A stretch of DNA of 64,000 bases from Kaistia algarum (lineage in GTDB: Bacteria; Pseudomonadota; Alphaproteobacteria; Rhizobiales; Kaistiaceae), in assembly GCF_026343945.1 (NCBI RefSeq), contig NZ_JAPKNJ010000001.1, positions 1,798,001 to 1,862,000 on the forward strand. Direction: 5' to 3'. Positions 17,232 to 25,805 of this stretch are shown piece by piece. Position 1 is the first letter of the stretch, and every line of letters begins with the position of its first letter. Both the position numbers and the translations under genes were made by a program. The notes beneath the pieces were generated by a model, which was not told the origin of the DNA, searched no databases, and saw nothing but the letters and a program-made list of their open reading frames with translations.

Positions 17232-18209
17232 TCAGGCTCGTGCCGCGGCCCCGGCGACGATCGTATCGAAATAGAGCTTCAGGAAGCGCTCGGCGTCGCC
17301 GTCGATGCAGATCGCGTGATCCGGGCGGCCGCTCCAGGCATTCTCATGGAACTTGCGGCTGTTGGGCTGCTGGATCGTCTGGCCGATCGCAATACCCTCG
17401 GTCACCACGCGCAGCGGACCCAAGCGCGTCGTGAACAGGGTCGGATCGAGCAGATAGGCGACGGCGGAGGAATCATGCACCGGGATGCCTTCGAGCCCTG
17501 TCGTTGAGCTGTAGAAGTTGGCGTAGAAGCGGGTGATGTCCCAGATGAACTGTCCGGCCTTGCCGCCCGCATCGCGTAGCGCTTCTAGATAGGCAACGCT
17601 CATGACCGCTTCCTGCGTCACGTCGAGCCCGACCACGGTGATCGGCCAGGCGGCGCCGAAGATCTCGTCGGCGGCGTGCGGATCGCCGATGATGTTGGCT
17701 TCGGCGACCGGCGTCACATTGCCGGAATGGCCCTTGTAGCCGAAGGCGCCGCCCATGATGACGATCTCGCGGACCAGCGGAACGATGCCCGGATCCTGCC
17801 GCAGCGCGAGCGCGAGGTTGGTCATGCGCCCGACGGCGACGATGGAGATCTCGCCCGGATTGTCGCGTACGGTCTTGATGATGAATTCATGGGCCGGCAG
17901 CTCGTGAACCTTCGAACGGATCACATCCGGAAGCGGGATATCACCAAGGCCGTTTTCGCCATGGACATAGGTCGGCGGCGCGGTCGGCTCCATGACGACC
18001 GGACGGCCGGCGCCCTGAACGACGGGCGCTGCGATATCAAAATAGTCCTTCAGGAACAGCCCATTGCGGGTCGTCGTCTCGATCGTCGCATTGCCCAGCA
18101 CGGTGGTTATGCCGACGAGATCGACGTCGGGTGAATATTCCAGGAACAGCAGCGCCATGGCGTCGTCAACGCCGGGATCCGTATCGTAAATGACCTTCTT
18201 CGGTGCCAT
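17232..18209 (-). CDS. Inosine-uridine-preferring nucleoside hydrolase family protein
   Basis: A 325-residue nucleoside hydrolase. The calcium-binding motif DTDPGVDD sits at residues 9-16, with VGRMTNLALAL and EIVIMGGAFGYKGHSGNVTP later, and the C-terminal metal aspartate in VHDSSAVAYLL. These enzymes split ribonucleosides into base and ribose for salvage. Substrate preference cannot be told. I start at 18209, where the conserved domain begins; upstream in-frame sequence is antisense to priA. It sits 88 bp downstream of priA on the same strand. Confidence 0.9.
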   Translation of the reverse strand: MAPKKVIYDTDPGVDDAMALLFLEYSPDVDLVGITTVLGNATIETTTRNGLFLKDYFDIAAPVVQGAGRPVVMEPTAPPTYVHGENGLGDIPLPDVIRSKVHELPAHEFIIKTVRDNPGEISIVAVGRMTNLALALRQDPGIVPLVREIVIMGGAFGYKGHSGNVTPVAEANIIGDPHAADEIFGAAWPITVVGLDVTQEAVMSVAYLEALRDAGGKAGQFIWDITRFYANFYSSTTGLEGIPVHDSSAVAYLLDPTLFTTRLGPLRVVTEGIAIGQTIQQPNSRKFHENAWSGRPDHAICIDGDAERFLKLYFDTIVAGAAARA

Positions 18210-18297
18210 GTTTGCCTGCTTTGCGTGGGGCGCCGTTTGACCGGCGGGAAGCCCATGGGCTAACCCGCCCGGCCCCGTTCCGCAACCCTTAGAACTT

Positions 18298-20505
18298 TTA
18301 AAGAAAGCTCTGCGGATCGATATCGACCTGAACCTTGACGCTGCCGCGAGGCGGTGGCGCCGCTGCGAGCCAGCCGCGCAGGAAGTCCTGCAGGTCGAAG
18401 CCGCGCGGCGCCTGGACCAGCAGGCGGAAGCGGTGGCGGCCACGCAGCACGGCCAGCGGCGCCTCCGACGGGCCCAGCACCATGGCGATCGTGTCGATCG
18501 GGGCGGCGCGTCGCAGCGTTCCGGCATAGGCATGAGCCCCGGCCCGGTCGGCGGCCGAGACGATGATGCCGGCGAGGCGGCCGAACGGCGGCAGACCCGA
18601 GACACGGCGCGCCTCGATCTCCCGCGCATAGAAGGCCTCGCGATTGCCAGACGCGATCGCCGCGATCACGGGGTGTTCGGGAGCATAGGTCTGGAGATAG
18701 GCATGGCTGTCGCCGCCAGCCCGTCCGGCACGTCCCGTCACTTGCGCGAGCAGCTGGAAGGTACGCTCCGCCGCGCGCGGATCGCCCTGGGCGAGGCCGA
18801 GATCGGCATCGACCACGCCGACAAGGGCGAGCAGCGGGAAATTATGCCCCTTGGCGACGAGCTGGGTGCCGATGACGATGTCGGCCTCGCCGCGCCGGAT
18901 CGCTTCCAGCTCATCTCGCATGCGCTGGACGCCGCCGAGAAGATCACTGGAGAGCACGATCCGCCGCGCCTCGGGAAAGCGGGCTGCCACCTCCTCGGCG
19001 ATGCGCTCGACGCCGGGACCGCAGGCAACGAGGCTGTCCTCGGCGTCGCAGACCGGGCAACGGTCCGGCCGTGCTTCGCTGTGACCGCAATGATGACAGA
19101 CGAGCTGGCCGCGGAAGCGGTGCTCGACCAGCCAGGTGGAGCAATTGGGGCATTGGAAGCGATGGCCACAATGGCGGCAGAGCGTCAGCGGCGCATAGCC
19201 GCGTCGGTTCAGGAACAGCAACGTCTGCGACTTCGCCGCCAGCGTCGCCTCCATCGCCTGAACCAGCACAGGTGACAGGAACGAACCCTTCTCGGGCGGA
19301 TGGAGACGCATGTCGAGCGCACGGATTTCCGGCAGCTTCGCGGCGGCAAATCGCGTCGTCAGCTCGATGCGGCGATAGCGGCCCTGATCGGCATTGACGC
19401 GGCTCTCAATCGAGGGCGTCGCCGAGGACAGAACCACGGGAAATCCGCCGATATGGCCACGCACCACCGCCATGTCTCGGGCATTATAGGTGACGCCTTC
19501 CTCCTGCTTGTAGGCGCCGTCATGTTCCTCGTCGACGATGACGAGGCCGAGCTTCGGGAAAGGCAGGAAGAGCGCCGAACGCGCGCCGACGACCGCCTTC
19601 GCCTCGCCGCTCGCCACCGCCCGCCAGACGCGTTCACGCTGGCGCGGGGATACCTCCGAATGCCATTCCGCCGGCCGCTCGCCGAAGCGGCGGGCGAACC
19701 GATCGAGAAAATCCGTGGTGAGCGCGATCTCGGGCAGCAGGATCAGCGTCTGCCGACCGCGGCGCAGTGTTTCTGCCACGGCCTCGAAATAGATCTCGGT
19801 CTTGCCCGAACCGGTGATGCCGTCGAGCAGGGTCACGCCATATCCGCCCTCGGCGGCCATCTTTCGCAGCGCCTCAGCCGCCTCGCTCTGGCCGTCGTCG
19901 AAACGCGGCCGGGCGTGGTCGGGATCGGGTGGAAGGGTCGCCGGCGGCGGCGGCAGATGCAGGACGGCGAGGCTGCCCGCCTCGATAAGGCCGGAGACGA
20001 CGCCCGACGAGACGCCCGCCGCGGCCGCGAGGGCCGGGCGCGACCATGGCGCGCCATCAGCGGCGATGTCGAGCACGCGGCGGCGAGCCGGCGTCAGGCG
20101 CTCCGGCGGCGGACCGGCGATGCGGACCGCCTCGACAGCGCGCTCGGGCTCCAGCGCCCCCGGCGCGCGCAGCACCATGCGCAGGACCATGCCGCGGGGG
20201 GTCAGCGTGTAGTTCGCGACCCAGTCGACGAATTTGCGGATGGTCGGATCGAGCGGCGGCGCGTCATAGCGATGGGCGACCGGACGCAGGCGGTTATGGC
20301 CGACCGAGCCATCCGGCACATCATCCCATACGGCTCCGACGATCTCGCGCGGGCCCAGCGGCACACGGACGATGTCGCCGGGGGCAAGCTCCAGGCCATT
20401 CTGCACGCGGTAGGTATAGGGTCCGTCGACCGCGACCGGCAGCAGAACCGAGACCGTACGGCCGACATCCACGGGGCGCATCCTTTCAGCAGAGTTGCGG
20501 AACAT
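18298..20505 (-). CDS. priA: Primosomal protein N' (replication restart helicase PriA)
   Basis: A 735-residue PriA. It has the N-terminal 3'-DNA-binding domain (VSVLLPVAVDGPYTYRV), Walker A GITGSGKTE near 230, the DEEH box in VIVDEEHDGAYKQEEG and, at about 440-485, the two zinc-binding clusters CRHCGHRFQCPNC and CHHCGHSEARPDRCPVC. PriA recognises stalled forks and reloads the replisome. I start at the ATG at 20503-20505, preceded by GGCGGGG; another in-frame ATG lies 8 codons on. It is divergent from the penicillin-binding protein gene with 198 bp between. Confidence 0.95.
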   Translation of the reverse strand: MFRNSAERMRPVDVGRTVSVLLPVAVDGPYTYRVQNGLELAPGDIVRVPLGPREIVGAVWDDVPDGSVGHNRLRPVAHRYDAPPLDPTIRKFVDWVANYTLTPRGMVLRMVLRAPGALEPERAVEAVRIAGPPPERLTPARRRVLDIAADGAPWSRPALAAAAGVSSGVVSGLIEAGSLAVLHLPPPPATLPPDPDHARPRFDDGQSEAAEALRKMAAEGGYGVTLLDGITGSGKTEIYFEAVAETLRRGRQTLILLPEIALTTDFLDRFARRFGERPAEWHSEVSPRQRERVWRAVASGEAKAVVGARSALFLPFPKLGLVIVDEEHDGAYKQEEGVTYNARDMAVVRGHIGGFPVVLSSATPSIESRVNADQGRYRRIELTTRFAAAKLPEIRALDMRLHPPEKGSFLSPVLVQAMEATLAAKSQTLLFLNRRGYAPLTLCRHCGHRFQCPNCSTWLVEHRFRGQLVCHHCGHSEARPDRCPVCDAEDSLVACGPGVERIAEEVAARFPEARRIVLSSDLLGGVQRMRDELEAIRRGEADIVIGTQLVAKGHNFPLLALVGVVDADLGLAQGDPRAAERTFQLLAQVTGRAGRAGGDSHAYLQTYAPEHPVIAAIASGNREAFYAREIEARRVSGLPPFGRLAGIIVSAADRAGAHAYAGTLRRAAPIDTIAMVLGPSEAPLAVLRGRHRFRLLVQAPRGFDLQDFLRGWLAAAPPPRGSVKVQVDIDPQSFL

Positions 20506-20703
20506 GGCCCCGCCGGAGCCGAAAGGAAAGGGCGAACGACCCAGCGAACCCAGCCCTCCCTTCTTAAGGAACAACGCAGAGTTCTCATGGTATTTTAGAA
20601 AGCGAATCAGCGATTTCCCGTGAAATCGCCGCATTCGTCGGTCACTCGCTCGCAAGGGGCCGGACGTTCCGGCCGGCCGTTATCAAGGGATACCAGGACG
20701 AGC

Positions 20704-23154
20704 ATGGCGAGACCGCTCACGCGCCGAGACCGCATCGAGCCTGTGATGGACAGGCCCCGCGAGAGTTCGGACGAGGATCTCGATATCGGCCTCAGCGAGG
20801 ACGACCGGCCGGCGGGCAGCTCGGGCGGGCGAGAGAAGCGATCGCGCCGGGGAGGCGCACGGCGCGTCGCCGACGACATCGAGGACGCGGAGTTTTACGA
20901 CATCGAGGAAGTAGCGCCGCGCCGCGCCCGCGAACGCCGCAAGCCGAAGCCAGAACGGCGGCGGCGTGGTTCCGGCGGCGGCGGTTTTTCGCTCTTCCGT
21001 CTTTTCCGACGCACGGTGAAATGGGGCATCATCCTCGGTGTCTGGGGAACCGTGCTCGTCGTCGGCGCACTCGCCTATTATGCGAGCCAGATGCCGTCGT
21101 CGGCCGATTGGTCGGTGCTGCCGAAGCGGCCGCCGAACATCAAGATCCTCGCCAATGACGGCTCGCTCATCGCCAATCGCGGCGATACGGGCGGCGAGTT
21201 CGTGCGCATCGAGGATCTGCCGCCCTATCTGCCGGAGGCCGTAATCGCGATCGAGGATCGCCGCTTCTACAGCCATTTCGGTGTCGATCCGATCGGCCTT
21301 GCTCGCGCCTTCTATACCAATGCCCGCGCCGGCGGCGTCGTCCAGGGCGGCTCGACGCTGACCCAGCAGCTCGCCAAGAATTTGTTCCTGAAGCCGGAGC
21401 GCACCTTCGAGCGCAAGCTGCAGGAAGCGATGATGGCGCTGTGGCTTGACGCCAAATATTCCAAGCAGCAGATCCTCGAAGCCTATCTGAATCGCGTCTA
21501 TCTCGGCGCCGGGGCTTACGGCGTCGACGCGGCGGCGCGGCGTTATTTCGGCAAATCGGCCCGCGACGTCACCCTGAAGGAGGCGGCGGTGCTGGCCGCG
21601 CTCCTGAAGGCGCCGTCGCGTTATGCCCCAACCAGCGATCCCGACGCGGCCGATGCCCGCGCCAAGCTCGTTCTGGAAGCCATGCAGGATCAGGGCTTCA
21701 TCACGGCCGACCAGGAAAAGCAGGCAGCCACCGTCGCGGTCGTTGCTCAGGCCGAGGGCGAAGGCGGCGGCGGCCGCTATGTCGCCGACTGGGTGGCGGA
21801 TCTCGTCCCCGACGTCGTCGGCGCCCTTGATCAGGACGTCGTCGTCGAGACGACGATCGACTCGCATCTCCAGGATGCGGCCGGACGAGCGATCACCGAA
21901 TCGCTCGACAAGAGCGGCAAGACCTATGGTGTCAGCCAGGGCGCATTGGTCGCGCTCGACGGCACCGGCGCGGTCCGCGCCATGGTCGGTGGGCGCGACT
22001 ACCAGAAGAGCCAGTTCAACCGCGCGGTCGAGGCGAAGCGTCAGCCGGGATCGGCCTTCAAGCCCTTTGTCTATCTGACGGCGCTTGAATTCGGTCTGAC
22101 CCCGGACACCGTCCGCGTCGACCAGCCGACGCGCATCGGCAAATGGGAGCCGAAGAACTACGAAAAGACCTATCGCGGCCCGGTCACGCTGCAAACCGCG
22201 CTGGCGCTCTCGATCAACACGATCGCCGTCCAGCTCGCCAACGAGGTCGGTCCCGACACGGTCGTCGCCACGGCGCACCGGCTCGGCATCACCTCGCAAT
22301 TGCAGCCCAATCCCTCGATCGCGCTCGGCACGTCCGAGGTGAGCCTGCTTGAACTGACCGACGCCTATGCGCCCTTCGCCAATGGCGGCTTCGCCGTGCC
22401 GCCGCATGTCATCACGACGGTGACGAGCGTCGACGGCAAGGTCCTCTACCAGCGGCCGGCCTACAAGGCGACGCAGGTCATCGACCCGACCAATGTCGGC
22501 ATGATGAACACCATGCTTTCCGATACGCTCTCGCGCGGAACCGGCCGCAAGGCCGCGATCGCCGGCTGGCCGGCGGCGGGCAAGACCGGCACGACGAACG
22601 ATTCGCGCGACGCCTGGTTCGTCGGCTACACCGCGAACCTCACGGCCGGCGTATGGCTCGGCAATGACGATTTCAAGCCGACCAAGCGCATGACGGGCGG
22701 CAGCTTGCCGGCGCAGATATGGAACCGCTTCATGGTCGAGGCGCATCAGGGCGTCGCGGTCGCGAATCTTCCCGGCGACTATAGCTACCAGAATGCCAGC
22801 CATTACCAGACCTTCGGCGACGACCAGCAGGGTGGCCAGGAGGGTCTTTCGGACATGCCGCAACCCGGCACCGGTGGCCTCGTCCCGCCGGATACGCAGA
22901 CCACGGGCAGCACGCAGCCCGTCTATGGGAATGATCCGGAGTCGGGTGACGGCCCGGTCGCGCCCTCGGTCGCGAACGATCCCAATTATCTCGCCAATGG
23001 CTCGCCGCCGATCCACCGCGAATCGATCTTCGATGGCGACAATGCCGGCGGCCCCGTGCCTCCCGCCAATGTCGGCCAGGGTGGCAATGACGGCTATTAC
23101 GAAGCGCCGCCACGCCAGGGTGGGTTCCTGCGCCGCCTGTTCGGCGGCGGCTAG
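20704..23154 (+). CDS. mrcA: Class A penicillin-binding protein (PBP1A-type)
   Basis: An 816-residue bifunctional peptidoglycan synthase. A charged cytoplasmic N-terminus of about 105 residues is followed by one membrane helix (about 106-128). Then comes a GT51 glycosyltransferase domain with EDRRFYSHFG near 184 and GGSTLTQQLAKNLFL, and a transpeptidase domain with the active Ser in SAFK near 450 and KTGTT near 626. The last 110 residues are a Gly/Pro/Gln-rich tail ending GGFLRRLFGGG, which is unusual. The N-terminal extension is rich in acidic and arginine blocks. It is divergent from priA. Confidence 0.92.
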   Translation: MARPLTRRDRIEPVMDRPRESSDEDLDIGLSEDDRPAGSSGGREKRSRRGGARRVADDIEDAEFYDIEEVAPRRARERRKPKPERRRRGSGGGGFSLFRLFRRTVKWGIILGVWGTVLVVGALAYYASQMPSSADWSVLPKRPPNIKILANDGSLIANRGDTGGEFVRIEDLPPYLPEAVIAIEDRRFYSHFGVDPIGLARAFYTNARAGGVVQGGSTLTQQLAKNLFLKPERTFERKLQEAMMALWLDAKYSKQQILEAYLNRVYLGAGAYGVDAAARRYFGKSARDVTLKEAAVLAALLKAPSRYAPTSDPDAADARAKLVLEAMQDQGFITADQEKQAATVAVVAQAEGEGGGGRYVADWVADLVPDVVGALDQDVVVETTIDSHLQDAAGRAITESLDKSGKTYGVSQGALVALDGTGAVRAMVGGRDYQKSQFNRAVEAKRQPGSAFKPFVYLTALEFGLTPDTVRVDQPTRIGKWEPKNYEKTYRGPVTLQTALALSINTIAVQLANEVGPDTVVATAHRLGITSQLQPNPSIALGTSEVSLLELTDAYAPFANGGFAVPPHVITTVTSVDGKVLYQRPAYKATQVIDPTNVGMMNTMLSDTLSRGTGRKAAIAGWPAAGKTGTTNDSRDAWFVGYTANLTAGVWLGNDDFKPTKRMTGGSLPAQIWNRFMVEAHQGVAVANLPGDYSYQNASHYQTFGDDQQGGQEGLSDMPQPGTGGLVPPDTQTTGSTQPVYGNDPESGDGPVAPSVANDPNYLANGSPPIHRESIFDGDNAGGPVPPANVGQGGNDGYYEAPPRQGGFLRRLFGGG

Positions 23155-23255
23155 TCGAACGCCAAGAGTGGACTTTCTGGCGCTAGCATGACTTTCTGCG
23201 CGCGTCATCGATTCCGGGCGCCGGCTTGCGGCGCCGCCTGACCGCGGAGCCGTCC

Positions 23256-23915
23256 TTGGGCGAAAAACGCAGCCTTTATGTCGAACTCGGGGTCGATCCC
23301 GACACCAGCGCGGCCGAGATTGACAAGGCCTATCGCCAGAAGGCTCGCAAGGCCCATCCCGATACCGGCGGCAGTTCCGCGGCCTTCCATACGCTCGCTC
23401 ACGCCTATGACGTTCTCTCCGACCCCGATCGCCGCAAGGCCTATGACGAGACGGGCTATGAGGGCGAACTGATCGCGGAGAACATCGCCGCCCGCGCGAT
23501 GGAGCGCATCCATGAACTGGTCGCCTCCGTCCTCGACAGCGAGTTACCGTTTGAATCCGTCGACCTCGTCGCCGCCATCCGCGACACGCTCACCAAGCAG
23601 AAGGCGGAGATCGCCGTCGGCGTGAAGAAGCTGGAACGGCAGGCGAAGCGGGCCGAATTGATGGCGGCGCGCTTCCGCAAGAATTCCGGCGACAATTTCA
23701 TCCGCGGCCTGCTGGAGCGGCGCGCCGCCGACACAAGGCAGAGCGCGGAGAAGACCCGGCACGAGGAGGCCGTCTTCGCCAAGGCGATCGAGCTTTTGGC
23801 CGATTATTCCTTCGAACACGAGAAGCCTGCGAAACGGCCGACCGATGCGGCTGCCCCCCGGCCGGCACTGTCCAGAGCCGGCGAGCACCCGGCGGCCGGG
23901 TCTCAGGCGAAATAG
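23256..23915 (+). CDS. J-domain (DnaJ-like) co-chaperone
   Basis: A 219-residue protein whose first 65 residues are a J domain with HPD at residues 34-36 (ARKAHPDTGG) and LAHAYDVLSDPDRRKAYDE. It lacks the Gly/Phe region and zinc fingers of DnaJ, so it is a class III J-protein that would stimulate an Hsp70 on a special client. The remainder is charged and helical. I chose the TTG at 23256, six bases after GGAG; an upstream TTG at 23226 has no ribosome binding site. Its last 13 nt overlap the convergent isomerase gene. Confidence 0.8.
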   Translation: MGEKRSLYVELGVDPDTSAAEIDKAYRQKARKAHPDTGGSSAAFHTLAHAYDVLSDPDRRKAYDETGYEGELIAENIAARAMERIHELVASVLDSELPFESVDLVAAIRDTLTKQKAEIAVGVKKLERQAKRAELMAARFRKNSGDNFIRGLLERRAADTRQSAEKTRHEEAVFAKAIELLADYSFEHEKPAKRPTDAAAPRPALSRAGEHPAAGSQAK

Positions 23916-24742
23916 TTGCGGATAAAATCCCGTTCGATCGCCAGATTGGCGATCTCGTCCGGATCGCTGCCGTCATAGATCAAGGTGTAAGGGCCCCGGA
24001 AGCCAGCCGCCGTCGCGGCGGCGAGGCAGTTTGCATAGTCTTCCTCATCGAGTTGGCCGTCGCTGAAATCGCCCTTGGCGTGACAACAGATGGCGATTCG
24101 GAAGATCGCTTTCAGATCCTCATATTTGCCGGGACCGGACCAATTGCCGAAATCGCCGTTGAGCCCGACGGCGCCGTCCAGCCTATAGAACAAGCTATGG
24201 ACCTCGGCCGGGGTCGAAAGAAAATCGAACCAGTTCTCGGTCACGATCCGAACGCCGAGCGTCTCGCCCTGCCGCGCCAGCCGCCTGAGACCTACGACAC
24301 TGCGCCCCAGCGTCTCCGCGGAATGCTTAGCCTTACCGGCAATCACCCGCGCCTGCTCGGCGCCGAGTTCGGCGGCCGTCTCGATCCATCTGCCGATCCA
24401 GGCGAGATCGCGCTCGGCGGTCGCTGGATTGGTGATGTCGCCATATTCGACCAGCAGCGTCTGCAGCGTGATGCCGCTGGCCGCGAGCGCGGCCCGTAAC
24501 TCCGCAAGATAGACGGGATCGCGGTTGGCGATATGGAACGAGCATATCTCGACGCGATCGATGCCGAGGCCGCGCACCAATTCGGGCATGTCAAGCAGGG
24601 AGATCCGCCCTTCGCCATAGGTCGGCTGCGGCGTCGGCGTCGCGACATCGTGATCGGGACGGTTCGGAAAGGTGAGGCCGAGCGTCCGGTGCAGGCTCCA
24701 GCTGGAAACGGCGAGGGGTGGCGAAGGAGCCGTCATCGGCAT
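23903..24742 (-). CDS. Sugar phosphate isomerase/epimerase-like TIM-barrel protein
   Basis: A 279-residue xylose-isomerase-like TIM barrel (AP endonuclease 2 superfamily). Seen motifs are LAVSSWSLHRTLGLTFPN, GIDRVEICSFHI, VRIVTENWFDFLSTP with the likely metal-binding glutamate, and CCHAKGDFSDGQLDEEDYAN with the metal-site His. Members are sugar or inosose isomerases/dehydratases; the substrate here is unknown. It is divergent from the SOS-controlled imuA gene. No partner sugar genes adjoin it. Confidence 0.75.
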   Translation of the reverse strand: MPMTAPSPPLAVSSWSLHRTLGLTFPNRPDHDVATPTPQPTYGEGRISLLDMPELVRGLGIDRVEICSFHIANRDPVYLAELRAALAASGITLQTLLVEYGDITNPATAERDLAWIGRWIETAAELGAEQARVIAGKAKHSAETLGRSVVGLRRLARQGETLGVRIVTENWFDFLSTPAEVHSLFYRLDGAVGLNGDFGNWSGPGKYEDLKAIFRIAICCHAKGDFSDGQLDEEDYANCLAAATAAGFRGPYTLIYDGSDPDEIANLAIERDFIRNYFA

Positions 24743-24850
24743 TCTTTCGGACGGGGTTGGGGCGTCGAACGCGGCAAGGCGGATTATCGCTCAGTGGCCT
24801 CATGGGCCGCCGATATTGAGCGAGCGCCGCTTGGCGCGCAATGAGCCACG

Positions 24851-24880
24851 TTGACTCTTTCCTCATCCGGAGTCGTTATA
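24851..24880 (+). promoter_or_regulatory. Candidate promoter of the imuA-imuB-dnaE2 operon
   Basis: TTGACT (24851-24856) and GTTATA (24875-24880), 18 bp apart, form a plausible sigma-70-type promoter. The LexA box begins at the very next base, so repressor binding would block initiation. Confidence 0.5.
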
Positions 24881-24895
24881 GAACAAATCATGAAC
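24881..24895 (+). promoter_or_regulatory. LexA (SOS) box upstream of imuA
   Basis: GAAC-AAATCAT-GAAC is a perfect match to the alphaproteobacterial LexA direct repeat (GTTC-N7-GTTC read on the other strand). It lies 23 bp upstream of the imuA GTG start. This places the mutasome genes under SOS control, as known in Caulobacter and rhizobia. Confidence 0.85.
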
Positions 24896-24917
24896 ATACA
24901 GCGACGATGGAGAACGG

Positions 24918-25805
24918 GTGGCGAGGATGGGCTTGGAAGCGTCGACCCTTTCCGCATTGCGGCAGCGCATCGCGGCGATCGAGACGGCGGGCGAGATTGC
25001 GCGTCCGGCGGCGTCCCGGCTCGTCCCGATCGATCGCGGCGAGGTCGACGCCCATCTCGGCGGGGGGCTCGCCTGCGGCGCGCTGCACGAATTCCATCCC
25101 GCCTCCGCCGGCGACCAGGTCGCGACGAACGGATTTGCCGCTCTGCTTGCCTTCGCCAGCGCGCCGGCTAAGCGCCCGATCGTCTGGATAAGGCAGGATC
25201 ATGCGGCGCGCGAGGGCGGCGAACTCCATGTCGACGGGCTTAGCGCGCTCGGGCTCGACCCCGCGCGACTCGTGCTTGTGCGTCTCTCCCATGCCGTCTG
25301 CGTGCTGCGGGCGGGCATCGAGGCGGCACGCAGCACCGCCATCGGCGCTGTCCTCATCGAGCCCTTCGGCGAGCCCAAGGAGCTGGACCTGACGACGCAG
25401 CGCCGGCTCGTCCTCGCGGCGGAGGCGTCCGGCGTCACGCTGTTCCTGCTGCGACCAGGCGCCCGGCCGATGCCCGGCAGCGCCGAGACTCGCTGGGAAG
25501 TCCGCTCCGCTCCCGCGCAGCCACTCGCCCTCGATGCGCCGGGCCATCCGACCTTCGATCTGACCCTATTGCGCCATCGCCACGGACCGGCCGGCGGTCC
25601 GTGGCGCCTTGAATGGAACCGCGACGATGGACGCTTCGTACCCCCGCCGCTTCTGCGCGATCCGGCTGCCCTTCCTCGCCTCCGACCGGCTGCGCCGCCT
25701 GCCGAGGGGCTCCTTCTCCCGCCTTTCGCCGGAAAAGCCGCTGCTGATCGTCGAGAAGGTCAAGGGCGCCATGCGCATCGCCGCGCCGGATCCGGCGGCC
25801 CTTAG
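24918..25805 (+). CDS. imuA: Mutasome accessory protein ImuA
   Basis: A 295-residue protein related to the RecA/SulA-like ImuA family. It has LSALRQRIAAIETAG near the start, GGGLACGALHEFHPASAGDQ and the C-terminal WRLEWNRDDGRF. In alphaproteobacteria it works with ImuB and DnaE2 in damage-induced mutagenesis. The GTG at 24918 has GGAG five bases upstream and is preferred over the ATG at 24927. The conserved part ends near residue 240; the frame stays open for another 55 residues inside imuB (overlap 25627-25805), ending GRHAHRRAGSGGP. That tail may be real but resembles out-of-frame imuB. Confidence 0.9.
   Translation: MARMGLEASTLSALRQRIAAIETAGEIARPAASRLVPIDRGEVDAHLGGGLACGALHEFHPASAGDQVATNGFAALLAFASAPAKRPIVWIRQDHAAREGGELHVDGLSALGLDPARLVLVRLSHAVCVLRAGIEAARSTAIGAVLIEPFGEPKELDLTTQRRLVLAAEASGVTLFLLRPGARPMPGSAETRWEVRSAPAQPLALDAPGHPTFDLTLLRHRHGPAGGPWRLEWNRDDGRFVPPPLLRDPAALPRLRPAAPPAEGLLLPPFAGKAAADRREGQGRHAHRRAGSGGP

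Noticed and set aside
20683-23208. An 841-codon open frame opposite the penicillin-binding protein gene
   Set aside because: It shows no domain motifs and mirrors PBP1A codons; the PBP has all catalytic motifs.
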